From Laburnicola sp. R22_1 (lineage: Eukaryota > Ascomycota > Dothideomycetes > Pleosporales > Didymosphaeriaceae), in assembly GCA_014281115.1 (NCBI GenBank), contig JACONQ010000013.1, positions 2,470,501 to 2,534,500 on the forward strand: DNA of 64,000 nucleotides. The letters run 5' to 3'. Below the pieces are notes generated by a model, which had not been told where the DNA came from, did no database searches, and worked only from the letters and a program-made list of their open reading frames with translations. Within the stretch, counting starts at the first letter, position 1, and each line of letters opens with the position of its first letter. Shown here in pieces: positions 25,101 to 35,814 of this stretch. Position numbers and translations under genes: made by a program.

Positions 25101-26330
25101 TATCTAGGGACTAGAAAGTAGTAAAGGGTGTTGTTCTATTGCGAAGTAGGCACTATAAGCTAGGATAGATGTTATAGTGCATATTAGAGCGTGGCTAGGC
25201 AATGTAAACTATATAGTAGATTAGGCATTTCTGGGCTAGGGGGTTTTAAGGAGACTTAAGTGCGGTGCTATAGATTATAACTATCTTTAATAAAAGGGAG
25301 AACTTTCTTAGGGCTAAATAAGTCTTATTTAATAGCTACTTAATTAGCAATATTAGGCTAGGAGTAGAAATCTTTTAAGATTGCGTACACTATAGTATAA
25401 AGTATTATTACCTTAAGTATAGTAAAAGCTTATTTAAAAATATTAGCGCGCTTATACAAAGCCTAAATAAGAATCTTTTATTTAGAGACTTTTTTAAACT
25501 TTATAATAGCCCTAGTTACTAAATCTAGTGCTATTTCTTAAAATAGGCCCTAATAAAAGTAATATTAAGCCTAAAGCTAATAGGTAGTAAGTAATTGTCT
25601 TATTTCTAAGCTATACTAGATTAATTAATCTAGCTTAAATTTTCCTATAAATATATTATACTTATTAGCAGTTTTAAGTTTAGCTTTGCCTTAGTGTATA
25701 AGCTACTTAAGGTCTACTATTAAATATTTGTTACTTAGCTAGTCTATTTTAAGTATAGTAATATAGTAATTATACTATGTATTATAAAGAATTCCTTTAG
25801 GGTAGACCTTTTTAGTAGTTTAATAATGCTCTTTTTCTTTATAAGGCTAGGGATAGAGTAACTAGTTGTCTAGAAAGTAGCTATTAGCTACTTTCCGCGC
25901 TTACTAGATAATAGCTTACTAATAGAGTTAAGTAGAGAAATCTTATTAAGATAAGTATTATATAGGCTATTATTAGCAAAGTGTAGGCAAACGTCCACCT
26001 TTCTATTATTAATTCTAGAACTATCTAGGAGTAGAGAGAATATAGGGAATGTTCTAGAAGTCTTCTAAATTAAAGGGCGACGGCTTACTATAGTGTGCGT
26101 AATAGTAAGGTTATAAAGAAAGTATAGTAAATAGACCTAGAGTGGCAGATCTTATATAGCGTGCGAGCTAGCGTATAGTCTAAGCTAAGAAAAGATTAGA
26201 TAAAAGATAAAGTATAAGATAAAATGTGTAAAACTTTAACCTCTATATTACCTCTATAGCCTAACTCTAATCTCCTAGCTTTATATCTTGTGTTCTTACT
26301 ATAATAGTACTAGAAGGTAATTATTAGGCG
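22160..26330 (-). pseudogene. gag-protease polyprotein of element X (RIP-degraded)
   Basis: The clearest domain is an aspartic protease: minus-strand 23888-23913 reads ALIDTSASAYNLITLRY (family LIDTGAS; Gly-to-Ser explained by RIP). It is followed about 200 bp downstream by VNCLVNAQDRRLY, the usual C-terminal block of gypsy proteases. The region upstream (24200-26300) should be gag; a degraded Cys/His cluster near 24260-24320 could be its zinc knuckle, but I could not fit it convincingly. About 1.5 kb after the protease shows no polymerase motif. The gene is inactive. Confidence 0.6.
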
Positions 26331-26436
26331 AGTCCGCTCTATAGGATATAGTGTAGTAGTTATTATTTATTAATTATTATTTGTGTTTAGAATATTAGAA
26401 CTTCTAGAGTAGCCTCTCTAAATAGACCTTAGTATA

Positions 26437-26985
26437 GAATAATAACTACCTAGTATAACTAATAACTAACAAACTAATATACTCTTACCAACTTATAGTA
26501 GGTAGAGAAGTTATATTAGTAGTCTTATAGACTTTAGGTAGTGTAATAACTATTTAGTATAACTAGTAACTAATAAACTAATATACTCTTACCTACTCGC
26601 AATAGATAGAGAAGTTTTATTAGTAGACTTATAGACCTTAGGTAGTGTAATAACTATCTAGCACAACTAGTAACTAACCTAATACATCCTTACCTACTTA
26701 TAGTAGGTAGAGAAGTTGTATTAGTAGTCTTATAGACCTTAAATAGTATAATAACTATCGAGCACAACTAGTAACTAATCTAATACACTCTTATCTACTT
26801 ATAGTAGGTAGAGAAGTTGTATTTGTAGTCTTTCAGACCTTAGCACAGAACTACTATCTAGTATAATTAGTAACTAATAAACTAATACACCCTTATCTAC
26901 TTATAGCAGATAGAAATGTTATATTAGTAGTCTTATAGACCTTAGGCAACTGCCTAGCATAACTAGTAACTAATAAGATAAAACT
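26437..26985 (-). repeat. Five tandem repeats of about 105 bp in the 5' leader of element X
   Basis: Five direct units share ACTAGTAACTAAT, ACTTATAGTAGGTAGAGAAG and TAGTCTTATAGACCTTA. They lie between gag and the 5' LTR, i.e. in the leader. Units differ by transitions and short indels. Confidence 0.85.
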
Positions 26986-27081
26986 TCTACTAATTTAACT
27001 ACCTATAGGTAGCGTCTTAAAGGAGAAGTAGATATTATATTACTATCTATAGCTAAATAAAAAGGGTTAATCTTAGAATAA

Positions 27082-27366
27082 TATAAGGGTAGTACACAGT
27101 CGTATAGGGCAAACCTCTCTAGGATAGCTAGAATAGTCAAAAGAGCTAGTTAAATTAAGACTATTCTAAGATAGTAAATAAGAAAGAGATGTAGGGGGCC
27201 TTTCTTATATAGAGGGCAGCGTAGAGCATAGGCCTATACTAGCCACACGCTAATACTAACTAGAAAAGACGCCTTTAGAAAGATAAAAGGCGTAGATAGG
27301 GGAAATAGAATGTAAATAAAAGGTAATAGAGTGTGCTTAGTAGAGAGGCTAGCACAGGACTGTTAC
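27082..27366 (-). repeat. 5' LTR of element X
   Basis: About 285 bp; ends ..GGACTGTTACA and is followed by the AATAT target duplication. Confidence 0.9.
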
Positions 27367-27371
27367 AAATA

Positions 27372-30230
27372 TTACTTTAATATTAGCTGCTTCTACTAAT
27401 TTATTATTATTACTTATAGACTTATTAACCTTCTCTAGTTATTATATATATTTAGGATAAAGCCATATTATATAATAATCTAACTTTAATGCTATAAGAA
27501 CAGTAGTATACTTAGAGATAACTTTAATATCTATTCTAGTATACGCTAGATTTAGTTTTAATAGTTTTAGTAACTACTACTAATATTTCTTACTAGTAAC
27601 TATAACTAGTAATACTTTTATATAATAGTTACTTATATAAAAGGGCTTATTAAAAGTTATTATTTTATTCTACTAGTCTATATTAGAGTTGTGCACACTT
27701 AGCAATAATATACTAAAGATAGTATTTTAGCCTATTATATTAATTATATATGCTAGTTCTTCGCTAAAGTAGTTTCTATAGTATATAGGCAAAATAGCTG
27801 TCTTTATAAGTACTTATTTTATAATACTATTACTAAGGCGTAAGTAGATAGGTTTATTAAGTATAACTATATATAGCCCCTACTTAGTAATACAACTATA
27901 GCTAACGTTGGTATTTATTACTCTAAAATCTATAAGGCTATTAATAGTGACCTTAGTATTATTAGTAGTCTATAACTAGTATTTAAAAATAAACTGCGCC
28001 CTATATATTAATAGGGTAGTTTAATTAAGTAGATTAGTATACAACTTAACAACCTACTAGGGCTGTAAGAACTATTAGGTTAACTAGAGCTCTAGCTCCT
28101 TAATTTTACGTATAAGTTTAGGTAATAACTTAGGTTCCTACTAATAACTTTTAATAGGGACTTCTAGTTTTTTAATTAGTTATTTTTAGTTAACGCAGTA
28201 GAAGCGAGTAATAAAGAAATAATATTAGCTACTATAAGGCTAGTGTTAATAAAAGCCTTAATCTTATTAGCTAGTTATTACGCCTTGCCTTTATAGAACG
28301 CGTTATTATTTTTATAATAGTAACCCTTCTTACTATACTTAATATAACAACTCTTATCTATTAATAACTTTACTTAAGCGTTTATATAGCTAGAGATATT
28401 ATTACTATTATTATTATTTTTTCCTCTATAACTACCTCTATTATAACTATCGTAATTACTAGTATTATTACCCCTTAAAGCTAAACTCTATAGCTTTAAG
28501 ATAATAGCCTAGTAATAGATTTTCTTAATAAAGAAAGCCTATAAATCTAAATTAGACTATTACTTATCCGCGTCTAAATAAGATAGCCTTAAGAGTTAGA
28601 TAGTAGTAATAATGTTCTACTAGTTTAGAATATTAATAGGTGTAGTTATAATCTTAAAATAGGACAACTAATCTTTAAAAGTTTTCTAATCTTTAATCTT
28701 TTGCTAATCGTCTTATATAGCTGCATACGCTTTATCTATAGCATCTACTATAATATAGCTATAGTCTAGTATATTAAATATATTTTTTACTAACTAACAG
28801 GCACTAGGTTTATTAAAGTCTATATAGTGTTTATGGCGCTAATACGTAATATCTAAAGTGTAATTAAAAATAAACTCTATTTTAGCATACTTAGTTATAA
28901 AGACGTAGTTATAGGTGCTTAGGTATACGTATATAAAGCTCTTCTAGAGCTTATAATTTTTTTAATTTTTAGAGCCTTTAAACCTATTAGGCTTACGTAG
29001 TTAATAGCTAAGAGCCTAACTAATACCTATAAAAGTAGATATTAATTACCTACTTAGCGTGTTATCTTATATATTTTAGGCTATAAGGGCGATAATATAA
29101 AAGGTAGTGTATATCTAAGTTTAGTGCTAATAAATAATCTTAAGATTATTAGAGTTTAAGTCTTACTATAGATATAGGAAAACATTAGATAGAATAAATA
29201 ATATTATCTATAAATACTTCTTAAGATTAGTAACCTTATACTTCTACTCCTTATAATACGTATAATAAATATCTTTTAATTATTTTAGCTAGTTAATATA
29301 CATAAGGGCCTTTATAATATAAGTTTACTACTAACCTAAACAATACTATTTAACTTATAAATTACATTCTAACTTTAATAATATTAGTTACGTAGTCTTT
29401 ACTAGCTTAAAAATACACGTAATTTACTCTTTCTACTTTTTTTCTTACTATAGACTCTAATCATCTTTATTCTCTAATTCTATAGCGCTATTACCGTAGC
29501 CTATCAAATAGCTAAATAATGCTATAGGCTAATTATAAACTAAGATTACTTCTTATAGTAAATTACTATTATAAAAATTTATTACTATTTTCTATTCTTA
29601 CATAGCGCCTTTAGAGAGTGCGTAAAGTATTTTAAAGTATAATTGTAGTCCGTTAGTATCTTTATTATATATAAGTTAGAGATAAGTATTTTTATAGGCT
29701 GTTTAATAATTTTAAAAATAGATTTTCTACTAGAGCTATAGTGCTAACTATGCGACAGCCTATTAACTATTAATTTAGAGTAGCTTATCTTACCTATAAA
29801 GTTTGTGAAATTTATTAGAATCTCTATAGACTAGCTATTTAAGGTAATATACTTTCTACTAGCCACACTACTAAGTAAATTTAAGTTTTCTTTATCTAAG
29901 TTATCTATATTATAGGGGATAGTAAGAGTTTATATTACTCTAAAGATTAATTAAGTCGCTAAGATTATCTAAGCTATAAGAATAGATACTAGCCTAGCCT
30001 AGTAAAGTTGCTTATACGCCACTTGCTAGAGATATCTCTATAGTTTACTATCTTATTAGTAGTAGTACTAGTAGTGTTATAGGGCTTAACTAAAAATTTA
30101 GAATTATTAAGCCTAGCTATACACTATTATAAGTATAGTCTCTTTTATTATAAGAGTATAATATATATTATTACAAGTTATAGTATAGTTAATTAAAAGT
30201 CTATTATAGCTTATTACTATATTATAAGGG
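27372..30230 (-). pseudogene. gypsy gag and protease region (RIP-degraded)
   Basis: The minus strand around 28300-28350 reads CYIKYSKKGYYYKN, matching a CYKCGKKGHYYKNC zinc knuckle after C-to-Y and H-to-Y changes expected of RIP. A protease-like LID...NTNVSYSCITKQG block lies near 27900-27990. Gag proper would occupy about 28400-30200. The frame then continues, past element X, into reverse transcriptase. Dead. Confidence 0.65.
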
Positions 30231-30262
30231 TGCTTTTATTAACTTAGTATAATATAAAGAAG

Positions 30263-30424
30263 TAAATAGGTTAAAATACTATAATAAGGATACTAGATGC
30301 TGTATACTATCTATATAGCAGCAGCCTAAGGGCGCACTAGTGCTAACTAATTAGGACTAGCGCGTAGGGCTAGAGGTACGTTAGGCTAAATAGTAGCCAA
30401 GGTGCTAATAGCCAATCCTTAATA
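30263..30424 (-). repeat. 5' LTR of the gypsy element
   Basis: Partner of 13504-13666. It keeps more CG dinucleotides (for example CTAGCGCGTAGGGC) than the other LTR, so the two LTRs have been hit unequally. Confidence 0.8.
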
Positions 30425-30535
30425 TATCTACTTAGATATTAATAGCAGTCTTACTAATACTAAAGTACTTACTAATACTAAAAAGTATATACTAAAGTTT
30501 TATATAACTATTATCTAGATAATAACTATAATATA
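30425..30535 (+). repeat. Continuation of repeat H between two insertions
   Basis: Matches H around 17710-17790 (TACTAAAAAGTATA..CTAAAGTTTTA). It is bounded by the gypsy element on the left and a pogo-type element on the right. Confidence 0.55.
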
Positions 30536-30537
30536 GT

Positions 30538-30707
30538 AGACTACTAAGCTAGTTAGACTACTAAGCTAGTTAGACTACTAAGCTAGTTAGACTACTAAGC
30601 TAGTTAGACTACTAAGCTAGTTAGACTACTAAGCTAGTTAGACTACTAAGCTAGTTAGACTACTAAGCTAGTTAGACTACTAAGCTAGTTAGACTACTAA
30701 GCTAGTT
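30538..30707. repeat. 10 x 17-bp perfect tandem array in the left terminal repeat of element N
   Basis: 170 bp = ten identical units AGACTACTAAGCTAGTT. The identity of all ten inside a RIP-degraded element indicates recent expansion or homogenisation. Confidence 0.97.
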
Positions 30708-30745
30708 AGTTTTGCTAAGATTATTACTACCACACTTTTCTAATA

Positions 30746-32460
30746 ATGTCTTAACAATATAACGCGTTATTATCTAACAAAAAAGGCAATGTTAATCTTG
30801 CCCTTTAAGCCGCTTAAGAAAAGTAATTTTTAAGCCTATAGCGCGCCGCTAACGCGTATAATATCTTAAGATCTACTCTTACTAATTACTATAATAGAAT
30901 TTAATCAAGAGCAAATATCTATCCTAATATAGACCTTCTTACTATAACTAAAGAGTAGACACTTATCTAATATATTCTTAACCTTAATTTATAAGGATTT
31001 GCGCCCTAGTATTATAAAATAAAAGATATAGCTAATAAACTACTAGCTATTAGCTATAAAGGCCCTATAGGTGTAAATTAGGGTAAACGCTTTATATCGC
31101 GTACGCCTAAGCTAAACATAGTCTAGAATTAAGTAAAGAATTAATAGAGAATATAATAGGAGAATCTAAAGGTAATAAACACATAGTTTTAGCTTATAGA
31201 GGATATAAAAGCTAACTATAGTGTGCTAGATAAGAATATCTATAACTTTAATAAGATAGGCTTTTAGATAAAAGTTATTAGCTTAATAAAAGTTGTAATA
31301 GTTTTAGAAAGACGTGCTTAACTAATACTAGTTTAACTAGACAATTAGAAGTAGATAATAGTTATCTAAAGTATCTATGCTGCTAGATATACTACCTCAC
31401 TATTTATTATCTATAAAAGGCAAGTCTATATCTTAGCGTAGTATAAGAAGGCTAATATTCCCTATAATTAGAAGCTATCTATCTCTAATAATAGCTAGAC
31501 AAATAATAAACTTAGAGTTGCGTAGTTAGAGCACTTTAACGTGTAAAGGCGTGCTAGGTAGAATTATAAAGGCTGCTAATTCTAAATAGCTATAAGAGCT
31601 ACTAATTCTAGAATTTTAAGAACTACTATCTAGAAGAAAAGATTCTAACGCTCTATATACTAGCGCATTTATTATATATTCTCTAGCCATTTAATATAGT
31701 TTGTTTTATACTACTAAAGCTAAAGTACTTCTAATGCATTTAAGGCTTAGTAAGAAAATACGTCTACTATATTAATAAAAGGGCTTCCTCCTAGCCTTTT
31801 ATAACGCGTTTTTTAATATATTTATATTAAATAACTATAAAAAGACTTTTAAGGCAGCTAGCCTTATTCTATTAAGCCTAGGTATAGTGCTAAATTGCCT
31901 AGATATGCAATTACGCATCCTACTAGAATAACCCCTCTTTAAGGCACCCTAGTAGTCTAAAACCCTAAGTAACGTAGCTAAACTTAGGTTCTAGATAAAA
32001 TTAGTAATAGAATCTATTAGGAAATTATCTACTACTATCCCTAATAGACTTATGCAGCTTTTAAAGAATACTAAGACTTTTACACACTAAAGTATATTAA
32101 TAATAAGCTAAATTATAAAACTGCGCAAGTAAATAGAGGTGCTAACTAAGTAAATATTACATAAAAGAAAGTAAACCTAGTAAGGAGGCATCTTAAACTT
32201 TAAATAGGTAGTAGATTAGATAGCTATAAATCTATCTATAAGGGCAAATTTATGTAAGAAGGCGCGTAGTAGTAGTGTCTCTAAAGAGGCACCTTTAATA
32301 TAACACTAATATAGTAAGTATAAAAAGACTAGACATAATATAAGAACCTATTAGAAGACTAAAAAGTTATCTTCTAAATTAGATATTACGCTTATAGAGA
32401 TATTTTTAGATAGTATTAGTAGTAATAATACTAATAGAGAATCTTAAGTTATTATTACTA
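30746..32460 (+). pseudogene. E-group pogo transposase pseudogene (element N)
   Basis: Starts ATG at 30746. Ignoring stops, the sequence reads ..ALLSNKKGNVNLALQAA.. (helix-turn-helix region), LTITKEQTLIQYILNLNLQG, then IYNFNKIGFQI (first catalytic block, about 31228-31262, Asp now Asn) and FIIYKRQVYIL near 31405-31440. The order agrees with 19738-21387. Dozens of stops; inactive. Confidence 0.75.
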
Positions 32461-32507
32461 AGAAAAACTAACTAGCTTAGTAGTCTAACTAGCTTAGTAG
32501 TCTAATA

Positions 32508-32765
32508 TATTACTAAAGTTTTATTTTATTTTTAAAATACTTATTTAGTATAAAAAGAAATAGGTGTACTTAAGTATTTATAAGACTATCTTTATTTAAT
32601 AGTTAGATTAGTAGCTAGTTTAGTTTACTAAAAATAAATAATTATATTTCTATACTAGTATATATAATTACTTCTTATTAGTAATATAATAAAAAAGCAG
32701 AGCCCCCTACATAGTAATTAAAAAAAGCGTAAAAAGGTAGTTATAAGAATATTATATAAATCTAT
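32508..32765. repeat. AT-rich repeat remnant ending in an R sequence
   Basis: Contains AAAGCAGAGCCCCCTACATAG (R core, about 32693-32713). It marks a sharp boundary: composition switches from AT-rich to GC-rich at about 32765. Confidence 0.6.
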
Positions 32766-33852
32766 AAAATCCTTTTAGGTATATTGGTGATGGTGGAACC
32801 GCATCCGGAAATGGAGGTTTCCTGAGCAGGAAATGGAGGGCTCCCTTGGCAGCTCGCCGCTTTTATATGGCCCGTGCGCCTACCCATCACATAAAACCGC
32901 GCCGCCCTCGCCGGCCTACCCTCCTCCCTCCATCGTCTCTTTACTCCTAACACCCCTCTTTCACCTAATTGGTCGCTCGGACTCGCCCGTGAGGCATTTT
33001 CCCACCCCTTGGCAATCATGCAACCGCGCACTGCCCAGATGGCTCCAATTTTACCCCCTGGATGGACCGACGATGAGGGCAATAGGTCGTGTCCGAGGCA
33101 GTTCTCATATTTTCTTCAATCTTCCGCAAGCGGCTCTATTCCACTCTAGATTTCGGCCGCTCTGGATCAATCGCCTTCCCCATGACTGAGAATTGTTCAT
33201 GGCATCTATCCTCTACTCTGGCACCGCTTATGAACTAATTCCAGCCATTCCTTCGGTGCCTCCTTTCAGGAGAAGTCGAATACCTGCTCGTCTCGTAGAT
33301 CGTCGATCTGCCACGTCATCAATCACGCGGGGCGGCAATAGAAGCGCCTTGCACGCCTCGATAGCGTCTAAGCGGGAGGGATCAGGCTTGTGCAATTTCA
33401 GCTAAGCCCTCAACAGTTTCATGGAACTGCAAGCCTCAGGAGGATAATTGGCCTAGAATGTCGTTGCTGCAAAGTCAGACGAGGCAGACTCAGCTAGGCT
33501 ACGACCCCCGCTGTTCAGCCATGCAGGACGGTGTTGGCATGTACCCGCCCAGTCTGCACTCGACACCGATCGGTGAAGCCTGGTTCCGCATGACCGCTTG
33601 CATGACGGCAGGTTGCGTTTCGGCGTTACAGATAAAGCGGAGGGGAGGGCGGGAGCGGCCTCTCGACTCAGCAGGAGCCAGTTTAGGCGCCAATCTACCT
33701 GCAGGTTTCGGTCCATGCCACCAGGATCAAGATATGAGCCCAATTTTAGGTCTCAGAGTCGCCGAGGAGTGGGCAGCCTGTGCTGGGAGCTCCCTGATCA
33801 GCGTGCGCACGGCGGATTAGACGGAACGGGCATCTACAGCCTCGTACGATTT
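32766..33852. other. GC-rich, unmutated stretch without an assignable gene
   Basis: About 1.1 kb of balanced composition with several overlapping open frames (longest about 120 codons), none of which I recognise. A short plus-strand frame from 33039 begins MAPILPPGWTDD, reminiscent of a WW-domain start, but ends after about 36 codons. Could be untranslated or terminal sequence of the neighbouring transposon or a host gene scrap. Confidence 0.4.
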
Positions 33853-35729
33853 TCACGCGGGCTCTGACGAGAAGGAGGCGCTTACTACGGCACGGCCTTC
33901 CTCTTTAGCCGCATCTTGCTCATCACGCTTAGCGCGAGCTTCCACAAGGTCCTCATAGCTCATGATCCTTGCCGTCCCTAGCACTACTGCCTTCGTCGAC
34001 CGACGAACCTTCGCTTCATTGTTGATTGTCATTAAGAATCGAATATGGTTATGCTGAAGGAGACCCTTTGCGAATGACATCTGGGCGGCTTTACCAAGCT
34101 TCTGGATAAGCCTATGTAGACGCCATCTATCCGTCTCGTCACAAGCGTGAGTATTTTGCTGGACAATCATATTCTGTAGCGACTTGAAGCCCTCCGCTGA
34201 TACTGGCGTCTTAGGAGACTGTATCGCCCAGTCTTGCGGTTGGTCCATCCTTATCGGTTGACAAGGCCCAGGCATCACATTGTCGACCTCCGTGACTAGC
34301 TCAGGCGGCTTTGGCATAGACCTCAACACTCAATCTGGATTGAACGGAAACAACCCACATGCCGCGAAACCAGCCTTGATATTCCTGCGTGTGAAGGCTT
34401 TGACTCTCGCAGGGCTATACAGAGAGGTGAAATGCTCCTTCCCTATCTTGTTTACGCCCCCTCGTTCTAGTCGTTCGACTTGGTCACGATAGGCTGCTTT
34501 AAGAGGGGCGAATGTAGATACATCGCATGGCTGTAGCTTATGGGAAGTATAAGAGGGGAGACGGCATAATATGATCTTGTTCAAGAGGCAGAACTCAAGG
34601 ATTTCGAGGGTTTCGTGCGTTCCAAACCCATCGCAGATTAGCACTCGAGGTTTAAGTACTCCGGATGTATCGGTAGCTTGTGCCTTAGTCTCAGGGTCAA
34701 AAATACGCAGGAGCCACTGAAGGCTAAGGTAAGAGTCGGTGTATCCGGATTCCGATAATGCGTATTGCCATCCAGGCGTTTCAAAGGTACTCCAGTTGCT
34801 CCGATGAGTCGAAGCTGGCGAAATAACCATAGGGTTCAAATACCTACCATCGGCACTAATGCACTCGATCGCAGTTACAGCCTCACGCTTTACGCGAGCA
34901 CCTCTATAGTTTCGCATATCGCTCCTACTTACGAGGACCTTCGTAGAGCCCAGCATGGATAACATGACTCCAGTCTCGTCCATGTTGTAAACGTTCTCCG
35001 CTGAGACAGCTGGATCGTCTAATACCTTTTGGATGACTTCGTACCAGTGTACGACTTTACTGTATATATTCTTCTCATAGCGGTTCCAATCTAGAGCCTT
35101 TACTCTCCTCGCTTGAACCTCTGGATGCCGATCCTGGAATGCCTTCGACCAGTTCTTGCCTGGAGGCTTCGGTGGTCGTTCCGACTCGTTTCGATAACGG
35201 GCAAGACAGAAGGCTAGTGGGGGTAGAAACTTTATTCGTATCGGTTGTCTGAGGTCTGATGATTGTAAGAAATACTAAACGAGGGCATCCTCTTCCCAGT
35301 CTGCAAGATACTGCTGACTCTTAGCCTTGTCTTTTATGGAGGGTCGGCCGCGCGCGCGATGATGGAGGGTCGATGCGGGGACCTGGCTATAGTCTGCTAG
35401 AGCTCGATACGATTTCGGCACATCAGGAGGAACGCCTTTGGCTAAAGCTCAACTGGTCTTATCCATACTTGCTAGTAATGCTGGTGATCGTGTTGGAGAG
35501 TAGGAGCTGAGGGCGAGGCGAGGCACAGCAAGGCAGGGGCACCAAAACGACACCGTAGCAACAATGGCACATGACGGCTTCTGCTAAAAAAAGAACAATG
35601 CGCCACAGTATGGCTGGAGTGAACCTTACCATTCAATACCGCTGCTATGTAAGCAGACTTGAGGCGCGCTAATGCAGATACGAGACCCGCTAAAACATCC
35701 AAGGATTTCGAGGGTTGATCAGCCGACAT
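33853..35729 (-). pseudogene. Spliced pogo/Fot1-type transposase (family I) with three nonsense mutations
   Basis: Exon 1 is 35630-35729 and exon 2 is 33853-35480. Between them is a 149-bp GTAAGG..CCAG intron (35481-35629), and splicing joins the frames into ..VLNALLASMDKTS... The conceptual product is about 575 aa. It has a helix-turn-helix/CENP-B N-terminal half, NMDETG (first catalytic Asp), LICDGFGTH (second) and LQPCD (third), with exactly 35 residues between the last two. Three in-frame stops remain: TGA near 35452 (DKTS*A), TAG near 35277 (ALV*YF) and TGA at 34330-34332 (FNPD*VL). All are explicable as single C-to-T changes of CGA or CAG. Composition is otherwise normal, so this copy was only lightly mutated. 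No terminal repeats were found. Confidence 0.85.
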
Positions 35730-35814
35730 CGGAACCTTCGGAATCTATCGTCTCGCAGTCAAATTAGACTTCAAAGCGCGGAAAATATCCTTTCTTGATT
35801 GGGCTTTCTTGCTA

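Larger units (their letters stand above)
21858..27366 (-). mobile_element. Complete non-autonomous gag-protease LTR retrotransposon X
   Basis: Direct repeats 21858-22143 and 27082-27366 (about 285 bp) are its LTRs (restored ends TG..CA; ..GGACTGTTACA intact on the right). Target duplication AATAT is perfect at 21853-21857 and 27367-27371. A purine tract AAAAGGGGAG on the minus strand at 22147-22156 next to the left LTR sets minus orientation. The internal part (4.9 kb) holds a gag-like region, a retroviral-type protease and an extended tail, but no reverse transcriptase, RNase H or integrase blocks. It is therefore likely to depend on proteins of another LTR element. It is inserted in gypsy pol. 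Confidence 0.85.
13504..30424 (-). mobile_element. Ty3/gypsy LTR retrotransposon, minus strand, carrying three nested insertions
   Basis: Two direct repeats of about 163 bp (13504-13666 and 30263-30424) are its LTRs. A purine tract on the minus strand (AGAAAGGGGGGTAA, 13667-13680) lies just inside the left LTR, giving minus orientation. Reading from the right come gag with a zinc knuckle (about 28300-28350), protease (about 27930), reverse transcriptase and RNase H, and integrase (about 13900-16290). Three insertions separate these: 16300-18668, 19657-21509 and 21858-27366. Without them the element is about 7.2 kb, a normal gypsy size. Exact LTR edges and target duplication are uncertain because of RIP. 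Confidence 0.85.
30536..32505 (+). mobile_element. pogo/Fot1-type element N with expanded 17-bp terminal array
   Basis: The left end carries exactly ten copies of the 17-bp unit AGACTACTAAGCTAGTT (30538-30707). The right end carries two inverted copies (32470-32503). TA lies at 30534-30535 and 32506-32507. The inside is a decayed E-group transposase. Confidence 0.85.

Noticed and set aside
26437..26985. Tandem array as CRISPR or centromeric satellite
   Set aside because: Five diverged units confined between gag and the 5' LTR of element X; no spacers and no extension beyond the element.
30538..30707. CRISPR-like array
   Set aside because: The units are contiguous 17-bp repeats without spacers, lie inside a transposon terminal repeat and the genome is eukaryotic.
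33039..33149. Possible WW-domain protein start (MAPILPPGWTDD)
   Set aside because: The frame ends after about 36 codons without the second Trp or Tyr block, and no plausible intron extends it.
32833..33820. Several overlapping open frames of 60-120 codons in GC-rich DNA
   Set aside because: They overlap each other on both strands and none has a recognisable domain; chance frames in GC-rich sequence are the simpler explanation.
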